Assembly (NCBI GenBank): GCA_021107755.1
Contig: JAIOSF010000003.1
Coordinates: forward strand, 38,033 to 102,032
Direction: 5' to 3'
DNA from: Arcobacteraceae bacterium
GTDB lineage: Bacteria > Campylobacterota > Campylobacteria > Campylobacterales > Arcobacteraceae
DNA: 64,000 nt
The position numbers were made by a program, and so were the translations under genes. Shown in pieces: positions 53,818 to 63,186 of this stretch; the stretch's first letter is position 1; every line of letters begins with the position of its first letter. The notes under the pieces were generated by a model, which searched no databases, had not been told where the DNA came from, and saw only the letters and a program-made list of their open reading frames with translations.

Positions 53818-54342
53818 TTAATTTCTAAAAGCTTTTATATTCATCACTTTTAAACTTTGTTCTTCTTGTTTTAATACAATAGAATAAAAACCATTTTCAT
53901 TCATTACTTTAGCTATCTTAAATTTTTCAACATTATGTAGTATCTCATCTATATAATAATCTTTTATGTATTTCATATCATTTATGAGATTATTTTTAAA
54001 ACTTTTATCAGACTCTATTCTTACTAAATTATTATTGCCTGTTATAAAATATACTACATTCTTGAAAAATAAATTATGATAACTGTTTGTTGTTGTTAGA
54101 TACAATATACTATTACCATTACTATCATATCTAATTTCTATTTTTGATGATTCAATGATATCTTCCATAATGATACTTTTATATCTACTATATTCATTAA
54201 TAGTAGTTAATTTATGTTTAATAAATTGATTTGTTTGTTTTGTTTCATCCAAAGAGTTATAAACAAATGTCACGATAACAGCAAACAAAACTATACTTAT
54301 TAACATTTCTACAAGGGTGAAAGCTCTCTTTTTTCTGTTCAT
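53818..54342 (-). CDS. gspJ: Type II secretion pseudopilin, GspJ-like
   Basis: A 174-residue minor pseudopilin with a class III leader and hydrophobic helix, KKRAFTLVEMLISIVLFAVI. Glu at +5 is present and the residue before the cleavage site is Ala rather than Gly. The position at the end of the operon after gspI and the length fit GspJ. It would sit at the tip of the pseudopilus. Its start overlaps the gspI-like stop by four bases. Confidence 0.75.
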   Translation of the reverse strand: MNRKKRAFTLVEMLISIVLFAVIVTFVYNSLDETKQTNQFIKHKLTTINEYSRYKSIIMEDIIESSKIEIRYDSNGNSILYLTTTNSYHNLFFKNVVYFITGNNNLVRIESDKSFKNNLINDMKYIKDYYIDEILHNVEKFKIAKVMNENGFYSIVLKQEEQSLKVMNIKAFRN

Positions 54343-54746
54343 TGAATATCTAATTTAAATGAATAATATTTTTTAATAATATCACTATTTAAAGTGATTA
54401 CTTTCTGATTTGTAGTTATCTCTATAACTACATTTTCTAAATTTTGTGTATCTTTTTTAATAATATCTTCATCTATTTTTAATTTATATTTCTTAAACTC
54501 TCTATCTATATCATCATCTTTAAAATTTGCAAGCTCTGATAGATAAGTGGTTTGCTCATTTTTATAAACTGCCATAGAGATAAGACTGCTATTTTTAGAT
54601 GAACTTTTCATCTTATCAAAAAAAGATATACTTTTACTTTGTACACTAAGGGCTGCTGTTATTACAATAGTAATAAGTACCAAAGATATAAGCACTTCGA
54701 TTAATGTCATAGATTTTTTCATATTTTGTTGTTTACTTAAGTCCAA
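54339..54746 (-). CDS. gspI: Type II secretion pseudopilin, GspI-like
   Basis: A 135-residue minor pseudopilin. MKKSMTLIEVLISLVLITIV shows the leader, Glu at +5 and the assembly helix, with Ser before the cleavage site. The ATG before MKKS may be the true start, since the eight residues upstream (MDLSKQQN) look like read-in from the gspE overlap. It belongs to the tip complex with GspJ and GspK. Confidence 0.72.
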   Translation of the reverse strand: MDLSKQQNMKKSMTLIEVLISLVLITIVITAALSVQSKSISFFDKMKSSSKNSSLISMAVYKNEQTTYLSELANFKDDDIDREFKKYKLKIDEDIIKKDTQNLENVVIEITTNQKVITLNSDIIKKYYSFKLDIQ

Positions 54747-56238
54747 CTCTTATAACCTCGTCCAAAGATGTTTTACCATAAATTAACATCTCTTTTAATT
54801 GTTCATTAATAGGTATCATCCCTTTTTTTGTAGCTATTCTTAAAAGTATTTCATCATCAACTTCATCTCTCAATGATTCTTTTACATCCTTATCAAATTC
54901 AAAAAACTCTCCCAAAGCTTTTCTTCCTCTATAACCTGTATAGTTACACTTTTCACATCCACAACTTTTATATATAACTACATCAGTATTAATTCCATAT
55001 TCTTTTAAATATGATTCAGCTAGTGTATCTTCCTCTTTACATTCATCACACAATACTCTTATTAGTCTTTGAGCTAAAACTCCCAATAAAGAAGATGATA
55101 TCAAAAACTTCTCTACTCCCATATCTATAAGTCTAGTTACTGTAGAAACTGCTGAATTTGTGTGTAATGTAGAAAATACCAAATGTCCTGTTAAAGCAGA
55201 TTGTATTGCTATTTTTGCAGTTTCAGTATCTCTTATCTCTCCCACCATAATAATATCTGGATCTTGCCTTAGTATACTTCTTAATCCATTTGCAAAAGTT
55301 AACCCAACTTTTTGGTTTACTTGTATTTGATTAATTTTATCAGATTTATACTCTACTGGATCTTCAATTGTGATTATATTTTTCTCTTTTGTTTCCAGTT
55401 GTTTTAATACCGAATGCAATGTTGTTGACTTCCCACTTCCTGTAGGTCCAGTTACTAGTATCATACCATGTGAATTTTTTAATAGTTTAGAAAATTTATC
55501 TATAATACTATCATCAAAGCCAAGTTCATCTAAAGCAGCAATACTTTCACTTTGCATCAATATCCTCATAACCACTCTTTCACCATAAAAAGTTGGTAAA
55601 ATAGAAACTCTAATATCCAAAGTTTTACCAGAAAGCTTTATTTGTGTTCTTCCATCTTGTGGCACCCTTTTTTCACTAATATCAAGATTTGAGATAACTT
55701 TTATACGACTTATTACTAGTGACATTATTTTTGAATCAAGTTCTATATGTTTAGATAGTACCCCATCAATTCTATATCTTATTTCAGCTTTATATTCATG
55801 CATCTCAATATGTATATCACTAGAATTTTTTTTCAAAGCTTGATAAAAAATAGAATTAACAAACTTAATAATAGGTGCAGATTCTTCACTAGTAAGTATA
55901 TCACTGGAGTTTTTTAAAAAATCTACTATAGATAGGTCATCTTCCTCAAAAGTTTGTTCTGAGTGTTCATTTTGAATCTCACTCATCTCTTTATCAGCTT
56001 TTTTTTCTAAAACTTTATTATATAGTTTTTCATATGATATAGTATTTAGAAATACTACATCATATTCAATATCAAGTTTCGAGAGATAATCCAAGGAAAC
56101 ACATATATGCTCCTGTAAGAGGCAAGCCACCTCTTTAGATTCAATAGTAGAAAAAAGTACATAGTTTCGTAAAGCCTTTATACTATATGGAGTATCTGAA
56201 GGTTCTAGGTCTAAATTATGCAATTCATTAACTGTCAT
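54733..56238 (-). CDS. gspE: Type II secretion ATPase GspE
   Basis: A secretion ATPase of about 501 residues. Walker A is GPTGSGKS (about 263), followed by the Asp box IITIEDPVEY, Walker B IIMVGEIRDTETA, the His box FSTLHTNSA, and a zinc motif CDEC ... CGCEKC. It powers pseudopilus assembly from the cytoplasmic face of the inner membrane through GspL and GspF. ATG 56238 is preferred because AGGA precedes it. The start overlaps the gspD stop, implying coupled translation. Confidence 0.93.
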   Translation of the reverse strand: MTVNELHNLDLEPSDTPYSIKALRNYVLFSTIESKEVACLLQEHICVSLDYLSKLDIEYDVVFLNTISYEKLYNKVLEKKADKEMSEIQNEHSEQTFEEDDLSIVDFLKNSSDILTSEESAPIIKFVNSIFYQALKKNSSDIHIEMHEYKAEIRYRIDGVLSKHIELDSKIMSLVISRIKVISNLDISEKRVPQDGRTQIKLSGKTLDIRVSILPTFYGERVVMRILMQSESIAALDELGFDDSIIDKFSKLLKNSHGMILVTGPTGSGKSTTLHSVLKQLETKEKNIITIEDPVEYKSDKINQIQVNQKVGLTFANGLRSILRQDPDIIMVGEIRDTETAKIAIQSALTGHLVFSTLHTNSAVSTVTRLIDMGVEKFLISSSLLGVLAQRLIRVLCDECKEEDTLAESYLKEYGINTDVVIYKSCGCEKCNYTGYRGRKALGEFFEFDKDVKESLRDEVDDEILLRIATKKGMIPINEQLKEMLIYGKTSLDEVIRVGLK

Positions 56239-58060
56239 TTTTTTCCTCATTTTTTCTTTTTTCTAGCTCATCAAATATTTTTTGTGTATATTTTTCCTCT
56301 AAAGATTTTAAATCTAATAGCTTATTTCTTATATAAGTCAAATCTTCACTTTTAGGGACAATATAAGGTGTGATTATTACTACAAGATTTATTTTGTCAT
56401 TGTATTCATAATTATTTTTAAATAGTTGTCCGAAAAGAGGTATATCTCCTAAAAGAGGTACTTTATTTTCTGTAGTTTCTGTTTTATTCTTGATAAGTCC
56501 ACCTATTATTACACTCTCTCCATCATTTACTATAGCAGTGGTTTTTACCTCTTTTTTAGATGTATCTGGTTGATCATTAGTTTGTGTTTGACTTGCATCT
56601 TCTAGAATAGTAGTTATCTCTAAAGTTACTTTATTACTATTTGATATTCTTGGCTTAACTTTTAGTGTAAGTCCGATATCTTCTCTACTATAAGAAGCAT
56701 TAGTTGTTCCACCATCAGTTGTTGAAGAGTTGGTTTTGATAGACTTTGTCTCACCAACATATATAGAACTTTCTTTATTATTGATACATAAAAGTGAAGG
56801 CTCACTTACCACATCCAAAGCTTGATTTTGTTTCAATAAATTTACCGTTGCCCCAAGAAGTAAGCCATTTTTCATCATACCTAAATCAAAACCATAAGAT
56901 CCTATAGAACTAAAATCCATAACAGAACTTAGGGATGCATCTCCATTTAAAGCAGATGAAAAAGTTGCTAACCCAGATCCTCCAGATTTAAAACCTCGTA
57001 ATCCATATTGAATACCTAAATTGTTTGTTTTTGTATCACTTACTTCTATAATTCTTGCTTGTACAAAAACTTGTTGTCTTTGTTTATCAAGTTTGTCTAT
57101 AAGTTCTTGAAAATAGTTGACCTCATTTTTTGTACCTATTAAGATTACTGAGTTCAATTCCTCATCTGTAGATATAAATGTTTTATCATCAGTATTTTTA
57201 TATTTCTTATTATTAATAATAGCATTTAAGGTTGTAGCTAAATTTTTTGCTTCTATATTTTTTAGTGCAATTACTTCTACAACTTTTTCAATCAAACTAC
57301 CATCTTTATCTATACTTTCTATATAATCATTTAAAAACTCTACATTACTTTTTTTACCTACTAGCATTAAAGAGTTAGTATCTTTATTAACTAATATATC
57401 AACTTTCTCTTTCTCAATAGTTTCATCAAATATAGCTTTTGAAATTGCTTTTAATTCTATAGATAAGGTTGTTGCTTGAATATTTTTTAGTATTATATTT
57501 TGTGTATATTTTTTAGTATCTTTTGATATTAAAGTAATTATCTTTTTTACTGTATCAATATTATCTTTAAAATCAGTAAGTATTATAGAGTTTGAGTTTT
57601 TATCACTTACTAACTTAGCAGATTTACTTATAAGATGTCGAATTTTAGATGATATGTAGTCTACATTTGTATGTTCCACCACAAAAACTTCAGTAACCAT
57701 AGCTAAAGAGCTACCATTACCATTTTTTGTACTATATATAGGTAAATTATATTGTACTGCATCATTTATTTTTACAACTCTCAATATATCATGGTTATCT
57801 ACTATTGTATAACCTTTTGACTCTAGTACATAAAGTAATACATTTACAATATCTTCTTTATAAAGTTGTTTATTGGATATAAAATCCACTTTCCCATTTA
57901 TATTTTCTGTAAACAAAATATTTTTTTTGATTATCTTTGAAGTCACTTTTACCAAATCTTTAATATCTAAACTTTGAAAATTTATATTAACAGGTTCTTT
58001 TGCTCCATAAGATATACTAAAAATTAAAACTATCACAAAAAAGATTTTATTTAATCTCAT
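56228..58060 (-). CDS. gspD: Type II secretion secretin GspD
   Basis: A 610-residue outer membrane secretin with a signal peptide, N-domains (INFQSLDIKDLVKVTSKII and repeated KNIQATTLSIELKAI / KNIEAKNLATTLNAI units), and the secretin core. The core includes VFVQARIIEVSD, VVSEPSLLCINNKESSIYVG and VIIGGLIKNKTETTENKVPLLGD, quoted here in pieces. It forms the exit channel. It is slightly shorter than many GspD proteins and shows no S-domain, so a pilotin may not be needed. Confidence 0.92.
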   Translation of the reverse strand: MRLNKIFFVIVLIFSISYGAKEPVNINFQSLDIKDLVKVTSKIIKKNILFTENINGKVDFISNKQLYKEDIVNVLLYVLESKGYTIVDNHDILRVVKINDAVQYNLPIYSTKNGNGSSLAMVTEVFVVEHTNVDYISSKIRHLISKSAKLVSDKNSNSIILTDFKDNIDTVKKIITLISKDTKKYTQNIILKNIQATTLSIELKAISKAIFDETIEKEKVDILVNKDTNSLMLVGKKSNVEFLNDYIESIDKDGSLIEKVVEVIALKNIEAKNLATTLNAIINNKKYKNTDDKTFISTDEELNSVILIGTKNEVNYFQELIDKLDKQRQQVFVQARIIEVSDTKTNNLGIQYGLRGFKSGGSGLATFSSALNGDASLSSVMDFSSIGSYGFDLGMMKNGLLLGATVNLLKQNQALDVVSEPSLLCINNKESSIYVGETKSIKTNSSTTDGGTTNASYSREDIGLTLKVKPRISNSNKVTLEITTILEDASQTQTNDQPDTSKKEVKTTAIVNDGESVIIGGLIKNKTETTENKVPLLGDIPLFGQLFKNNYEYNDKINLVVIITPYIVPKSEDLTYIRNKLLDLKSLEEKYTQKIFDELEKRKNEEKNDS

Positions 58061-58112
58061 ATTGAAACTCCCCTTATTATTTTGGTATTCATAATTTTTC
58101 CTTTTACTAATT

Positions 58113-58541
58113 TCATATTTTTTCTATCTCTAAAGGCAACTTATATCTTTTTTGAAACTTTTCAAATAAAGCATATTTTTTCAAAACTTGAATAAGTTTA
58201 TACCCTTCATAAAATTCATTTTTTTCTAAAATAAGTGTTTTTGAAGAGACTTTTTCTTTCATTACAATATAACCACCATCTTTACCCAAGTCATATATTG
58301 CTAATAATGTAACACTATTTAAAAGTTTAATATTTTTTTGACTTTGCGAATTGTTATTACTATTTGTATCTAAAAAGATATTTTCTAAATCTACATTTTT
58401 ATGACTAGTATTGATAAAAGCATTTTTATTTTGAAAATCAATTCCTTTTTTAGGCAATACAAGAGCTATCATAGAAGTGGATAAATATGCTACAACAATG
58501 AGCCAAAATAGTATTAAAAAAGATTTAATATTTATAAACAT
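58113..58541 (-). CDS. gspC: Type II secretion inner-membrane clamp, GspC-like
   Basis: A 142-residue protein with one N-terminal membrane helix (IKSFLILFWLIVVAYLSTSMI), a linker and a small periplasmic homology-region-like domain (VTLLAIYDLGKDGGYIVMKE). No PDZ or coiled coil follows, which makes it a short GspC. It would connect the inner-membrane platform to the secretin. The position directly before gspD is the usual one. It overlaps the preceding gspN-like gene. Confidence 0.68.
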   Translation of the reverse strand: MFINIKSFLILFWLIVVAYLSTSMIALVLPKKGIDFQNKNAFINTSHKNVDLENIFLDTNSNNNSQSQKNIKLLNSVTLLAIYDLGKDGGYIVMKEKVSSKTLILEKNEFYEGYKLIQVLKKYALFEKFQKRYKLPLEIEKI

Positions 58542-59058
58542 AACTATAAATCCCCTCTTTCTCTTTCATATTTTGCAAAACTCTGCCAGCTTTATTTTTT
58601 ATCAAACTTGATGGTTTCAAAAACAAATTTATCTCTTGTGAAAAAAGATTGATATTGCCTTCAAGTATCCCAAATTCACCTTTAGCTGATATACCTATAG
58701 TTGTAACACTTAAGATATTGTAATTCAATTTTATAAAATCTATTTGCATAGGAGGAAGTTGAAAAAAATCTTTTTTTAACTCAAGATTTTTAAAATCTAA
58801 TTGATTATAAAATACTAAATATATAAAATCTATATTTTTTATCTCTACATAAAGTGCATTGTTATAATACAAGTTACTTTTTTCTATATTAAATGTGTAT
58901 AACTTTTGCGAATATTGTTCACCATCTAAAACAATATGTTGTGTCTCTAACTTTTTTTCTAATAAAAAATACAAATTCTTCATTGGGAAAAAAAGTAGAA
59001 AAAAACCTATAAATATCATTGAATAAAAAAATGATTTCATTATCTTTTTTATTACCAT
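58525..59058 (-). CDS. Type II secretion GspN-like protein
   Basis: A 177-residue protein with an N-terminal membrane helix (FFYSMIFIGFFLLFFPM) and a beta-rich periplasmic part (IDFIKLNYNILSVTTIGISAKG, LEGNINLFSQEINLFLKPS) like that of GspN proteins. GspN is an accessory component with an unclear role. Identification rests on fold pattern and on its place between the gspM-like and gspC-like genes. Confidence 0.58.
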   Translation of the reverse strand: MVIKKIMKSFFYSMIFIGFFLLFFPMKNLYFLLEKKLETQHIVLDGEQYSQKLYTFNIEKSNLYYNNALYVEIKNIDFIYLVFYNQLDFKNLELKKDFFQLPPMQIDFIKLNYNILSVTTIGISAKGEFGILEGNINLFSQEINLFLKPSSLIKNKAGRVLQNMKEKEGIYSYVYKY

Positions 59059-59435
59059 TTTATTATCTCCACTTCAATAATATCTTTTTGTATCATGAGT
59101 TTTTTTATCTTAAAATTACTATTTAAAATTTTGTTTAAAAACTGATTCAACTTTTTTATATTATTGTTTTTCATTGTTAAAAGAATTGTACTTTTTGTCT
59201 CTTTTTGTTCAATATTCTCTTTTTTAAATCTTATTAGTATCCTATTTACATCTGTTATAGAGGCTATTTTGTTTTTTAGATTTTTATATGCCTCACTGTT
59301 ATGTTGAAATTCATTGAAAGTAGTTAGTTCATCTTCATATGATTGTTGAATAAAATTTAATTTAAAAAAAGAAACACCACTTAATGTAATAAATAACAAT
59401 AAAATATAAAATGGATTTATCCGTATATTTATCAT
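59052..59435 (-). CDS. Type II secretion GspM-like protein
   Basis: A 127-residue protein with a short cytoplasmic start, one membrane helix (PFYILLLFITLSGVSFF) and a periplasmic ferredoxin-like part. This matches GspM topology. GspM stabilises GspL in the inner-membrane platform. It overlaps both neighbours by a few bases. Confidence 0.65.
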   Translation of the reverse strand: MINIRINPFYILLLFITLSGVSFFKLNFIQQSYEDELTTFNEFQHNSEAYKNLKNKIASITDVNRILIRFKKENIEQKETKSTILLTMKNNNIKKLNQFLNKILNSNFKIKKLMIQKDIIEVEIIKW

Positions 59436-60358
59436 AACACAACCTTAAATGTATAATCTAAATTTTCTTTTTGCATAGTGACTTTATATTTTTTAGTGAT
59501 ATATTTATTGATTTTATCTACTTGTTTTTTATTTTTAGTTGTTAATTTTATATTGATTTGTTTCATACTATATTCAACAGATACAAACTCAACTGAATTA
59601 TCCTCTTTTTTATAGCTAAGTAAATAACTCAAAGCCTCTTTCAAAGAGTTTTTTTCTTGATAACTTTTCAACTCTTTTTTTACTATAGCTTTAAGTTGAA
59701 TATTTGAAGAGGGTAACTGATATCTCTTTTTCAATAGACTTTTATTCTCATCAAGTTTTGATATATCATGATTATATGAATAAATCTGTGCAAAATTAAC
59801 CATTGAAACCAAAAATAATAACACACAGATGCTATACAGAGTTTTACCACTAAGCCACTTTGGATATAAATCAAGTTTTACTTTTTTATTTGATGGTTTC
59901 AAATCTTCAATACTAGGCATCTCTTGTGTTGTTATTTCAATATTTTTAGGTAACTTTACCAAGATACTATTTTGAAAACTAAAAGTTTTATTGTCTATTT
60001 CAAAACTCTTAAAATCTTTTAATTCAAACTGTCCAAAATATACATTTACCACTTGTGAGATATTGATATTTGCTTTTTTTATCGCCTCTTTAATATCTGA
60101 TTCGCTATATGCAAAACATAAAAACTTTTTATCATCTATTTTTTCTACAAAATATTTATACTCTTTATCATCTAATATATCTTCAAAAAAAGAACCAACA
60201 AATTTGAAAGCCTCTTTCTCATTTGTAACAGGGATAGAAAATTCTCTCACCCAATATAACTCCGAAGAGAGTATAATATTCACATACTCATCTAAAGTAA
60301 AGTTTGAATCTTTGTGTAAAAAAATGCTTTTTATATTATCTTTTTGAAACAAACTCAA
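59432..60358 (-). CDS. Type II secretion GspL-like protein
   Basis: A 308-residue bitopic protein: a cytoplasmic actin-like domain of about 180 residues, one membrane helix (LYSICVLLFLVSMVNFAQIY) and a periplasmic C-terminal domain. This is the layout of GspL, which recruits the GspE ATPase to the membrane. Sequence conservation in this family is low, so the call leans on topology and gene order. Confidence 0.68.
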   Translation of the reverse strand: MSLFQKDNIKSIFLHKDSNFTLDEYVNIILSSELYWVREFSIPVTNEKEAFKFVGSFFEDILDDKEYKYFVEKIDDKKFLCFAYSESDIKEAIKKANINISQVVNVYFGQFELKDFKSFEIDNKTFSFQNSILVKLPKNIEITTQEMPSIEDLKPSNKKVKLDLYPKWLSGKTLYSICVLLFLVSMVNFAQIYSYNHDISKLDENKSLLKKRYQLPSSNIQLKAIVKKELKSYQEKNSLKEALSYLLSYKKEDNSVEFVSVEYSMKQINIKLTTKNKKQVDKINKYITKKYKVTMQKENLDYTFKVVL

Positions 60359-60920
60359 AATCCACTACCTCCTTAGTTTTTGTATTAAAAATAAACTCTC
60401 CACTACTTTTAGAATTTGGCATACCTATCTCATATGAACAAAATATAAACTTCGTCGAATTTGTATCAAAATAGGAAAAATTCTCTTTTTCATCTTCCAC
60501 TAAACTATCCTCATATTTTTCTAGATATTGCTTCAACACAAATTTTAGTTGTTTATTTGTTGTGATATTTCTATCTTTTACAAACCAAGATAACTCATCA
60601 CTAAGGTTTTGTTTATAGATATTGATTTTATCACTATATTTATCTACCTTTTTTATATCTATATCAATTTTATCTCCAATACTCAATGTAAAATCTTCTA
60701 TTGGTAAGATACTTTCTAAATTATCTCTTTTTTTGTAAATCATATCTATTACTTGTTCTTTTATATTTTGACTTGTAAGTTGTAATTGTGTCAGTTCATC
60801 CTCTTTACTACTATAGGCAATCATATCTTCAGAATATTTCAAGTTTTCAAATATAAGAAGAGTGATTGCCACTATAAAAAATAAAGTCATAAGAAGTACA
60901 ATCCCTTTTTTTCGCATCAT
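60336..60920 (-). CDS. Type II secretion pseudopilin, GspK-like
   Basis: A 194-residue protein with MMRKKGIVLLMTLFFIVAIT at the N-terminus: Gly before the cleavage site and no Glu at +5, the exception typical of GspK. It is clearly shorter than the usual GspK of about 300 residues, so part of the large domain is missing or the protein has diverged. It would cap the pseudopilus tip. Confidence 0.65.
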   Translation of the reverse strand: MMRKKGIVLLMTLFFIVAITLLIFENLKYSEDMIAYSSKEDELTQLQLTSQNIKEQVIDMIYKKRDNLESILPIEDFTLSIGDKIDIDIKKVDKYSDKINIYKQNLSDELSWFVKDRNITTNKQLKFVLKQYLEKYEDSLVEDEKENFSYFDTNSTKFIFCSYEIGMPNSKSSGEFIFNTKTKEVVDFEFVSKR

Positions 60921-62137
60921 CTACTCACACTTATGGAAAAAATTGGTAACAACATAGCAATCACTATAAATCCGATGATTCCACCCACAACTAACATCAT
61001 AAAAGGTTCAAGTAACGATAAAAATACTGTTATTTTATCTTTGTTTGATTGGTTGTAAAGCTTTGCTAGGTTTTCAAGCATTTTCCCTATTTGACTCGTA
61101 TCTTCCCCTACAGCCAATGCTTGCATAAAAGCTTTATCAAGATTAAAAAGTTTATTTTCTTTCAATATCTTTGAGAGTTTTTCACCCTCAACTACTTTAT
61201 TTGAAGCTGTTTTAAATATTGATTTTAAAACTGTATTTTTAAGTATCTCACTACTAAGATTAAAAGATTTTGCTACGGGAACTCCTGAAGAGATAAGTAT
61301 TGAGTTCATATAGGCAAATCGACTAAGATCTGAATATTCTAAAATACTTTTTATATAAGGGATATGAAGTAAACTTTTATCGATAAAATACCTAAAAGAA
61401 TAATTGTATTTATAAAGATAGAGAAAACTTCCTATGATAAATACTATAAATAATACTATAACCCAATAATACTCAAAGAAAATATCCCCAGCACCTACAA
61501 CTATTTTTGTTATCAAAGGTAACTCTTGATCTAGTTGTACAAAGATAGCTGTAATTTTTGGTACTACAAAACTCAGCATAAAGATGATACTACCAATAGC
61601 AACTATTAAGATAAACAAAGGATATATCAAACTGTTTTTAGCTTGTTTGACTATTCTATCTTGGTCTTTTAAAAATGACGAAAGCTCCTCTAGTATATTT
61701 TCTAACAATCCTCCACTTTCACTTACTTTGATAGATTGTATATAAAACTCTGGTATTTTATAAATATTTTGAATCTCCAAAGCACTATGAAAACTTTTAC
61801 CTTCATTGAGATAGCTGCTAATTGATTCAAAAAAAGCATTGAGTTTTTTATTCTCTTTATATGTGATATTTAGAAGTTTTACAGCTCCAACCAAAGATAT
61901 TCCTGATTTTAAATATATACTGAGTTCTCTACTTATATTTGAAAGGGTACTTAAAGATATAGAACTTTTATTTTTAGAAAAAAAATTATCTAAAAAATAA
62001 AGATAATCTTCTTTAATATCTTCATATAAAATATTTTGTGAACGAAGTTTGAGTTTGGCATGGTTTAAATCATCTGCTTCAATTTTGGAGTTAATCTTTT
62101 CTCCAGAACTATCCAAACCTTTGTATCTAAAAAGCAT
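60917..62137 (-). CDS. gspF: Type II secretion platform protein GspF
   Basis: A 406-residue polytopic inner-membrane protein with two T2SF repeats (FFESISSYLNEGKSFHSALE and FKTASNKVVEGEKLSKILKE) and three membrane helices ending MLVVGGIIGFIVIAMLLPIF. It anchors pseudopilus assembly. It overlaps the genes on both sides by a few bases. Confidence 0.92.
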   Translation of the reverse strand: MLFRYKGLDSSGEKINSKIEADDLNHAKLKLRSQNILYEDIKEDYLYFLDNFFSKNKSSISLSTLSNISRELSIYLKSGISLVGAVKLLNITYKENKKLNAFFESISSYLNEGKSFHSALEIQNIYKIPEFYIQSIKVSESGGLLENILEELSSFLKDQDRIVKQAKNSLIYPLFILIVAIGSIIFMLSFVVPKITAIFVQLDQELPLITKIVVGAGDIFFEYYWVIVLFIVFIIGSFLYLYKYNYSFRYFIDKSLLHIPYIKSILEYSDLSRFAYMNSILISSGVPVAKSFNLSSEILKNTVLKSIFKTASNKVVEGEKLSKILKENKLFNLDKAFMQALAVGEDTSQIGKMLENLAKLYNQSNKDKITVFLSLLEPFMMLVVGGIIGFIVIAMLLPIFSISVSR

Positions 62138-62648
62138 ATTTCACTTCATCTATCTTTTTAGTAATAGCACCTATCACTTCATTGAGATATGTAAACTCTG
62201 TGGCTTTTAGAAATAGTGGATTAAAATAATACACTTTTTCATCAACTTCTACTATAAGGTCTTCATGTCTTAACTCTTTATCTAGAGTGAGTTCAAAATC
62301 AACTTTAAAGTTTCTATATCCATCCATATCTATATACTCAAAATCTTTTATATTCATAGCTTCATCATAGCTATATACTGTTGGTATACTTTTAAAAATA
62401 TCTAAATTACTCTCTTCTAAAAGTTCTCCATCTACAAAGATGAGACATCTTTTTGCTTCATCTATACATTTTAAAGATAGTGTATCGTTGTACTCTATGG
62501 TGCTTAAATACTCTTTAATATTTTTTAGATTCACTGTAGCTTCATCTTTTTTTGAAAGTTTTGAGAAGTTTATATTGATAAAGGTATAGCTAATCCCTAT
62601 AATTACTACAACTAATATCAACTCAAAAAGTGAAAAAGCTTTTTTCAT
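62127..62648 (-). CDS. Type II secretion pseudopilin, GspH-like
   Basis: A 173-residue protein with the prepilin start MKKAFSLFELILVVVIIGIS (Ala before the cleavage site, Glu at +5). The C-terminal part is beta-rich (EYIDMDGYRNFKVDFELTLD). Size and place right after gspG suggest the minor pseudopilin GspH. Confidence 0.68.
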   Translation of the reverse strand: MKKAFSLFELILVVVIIGISYTFININFSKLSKKDEATVNLKNIKEYLSTIEYNDTLSLKCIDEAKRCLIFVDGELLEESNLDIFKSIPTVYSYDEAMNIKDFEYIDMDGYRNFKVDFELTLDKELRHEDLIVEVDEKVYYFNPLFLKATEFTYLNEVIGAITKKIDEVKYAF

Positions 62649-62650
62649 AT

Positions 62651-63022
62651 TTAGTTACATTTACTAAAATATATATCATCTTGAGTTGATTCTTTTTTAT
62701 CTGCACCAAAGGAAACTAGTTCAAAACTATCATCTTCTAATATATAAATAAAATCATTTCCCCAAGAGTCTTTTGGAAGTTTTTTGTTTTCAAAATAGTT
62801 TTGTTCTAACAATGCTTTTAGTCCATTTTCAGTAGAAGGATATTGACTTTTATCTATTTTGTACATCTTTAGAGCTTGAGAGATACTTTTCATCTGTATA
62901 CAGACTAAACTTTTTTTAGCATCCTCCCCTTTATTTGTAAGACTTGGTAAAACAAATGCTGCCAAAAGTCCCAAGATAACTATCACAACCATAAGCTCCA
63001 TAAGTGAAAATGCTTTTTTCAT
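62651..63022 (-). CDS. gspG: Major type II pseudopilin GspG
   Basis: A 123-residue major pseudopilin. The leader and helix are MKKAFSLMELMVVIVILGLL, followed by YPSTENGLKALLEQ and PKDSWGNDFIYIL, characteristic of GspG. The C-terminal STQDDIYF supplies the calcium-binding Asp residues. It opens the gsp run, and a variant ATGTGACG direct-repeat element lies about 55 bp upstream. Confidence 0.92.
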   Translation of the reverse strand: MKKAFSLMELMVVIVILGLLAAFVLPSLTNKGEDAKKSLVCIQMKSISQALKMYKIDKSQYPSTENGLKALLEQNYFENKKLPKDSWGNDFIYILEDDSFELVSFGADKKESTQDDIYFSKCN

Positions 63023-63075
63023 ATATTAATCCCTTTAAATTTAGAAAATACTTATAAGAGATTTTACCAAATTGG

Positions 63076-63117
63076 CGTCACATATCGCGTCACATCTTTT
63101 GGAAATTTTGAAATTTA
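63076..63117 (-). promoter_or_regulatory. ATGTGACG direct-repeat promoter element, copy upstream of gspG
   Basis: The minus strand shows AAATTTCAAAATTTCC, then ATGTGACG, CGAT and ATGTGACG at 12-bp period. Nine bases separate the second repeat from a TAAAAT -10 candidate. It differs from the tpsB class by G instead of A at the eighth position, and matches the copy at 63895. Confidence 0.78.
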
Positions 63118-63186
63118 ATAAAATTTTGATGATTAATAAGGAGTATTATAGAAGAAAAGTATTTTTGATAAGTTATTGATGTAACA

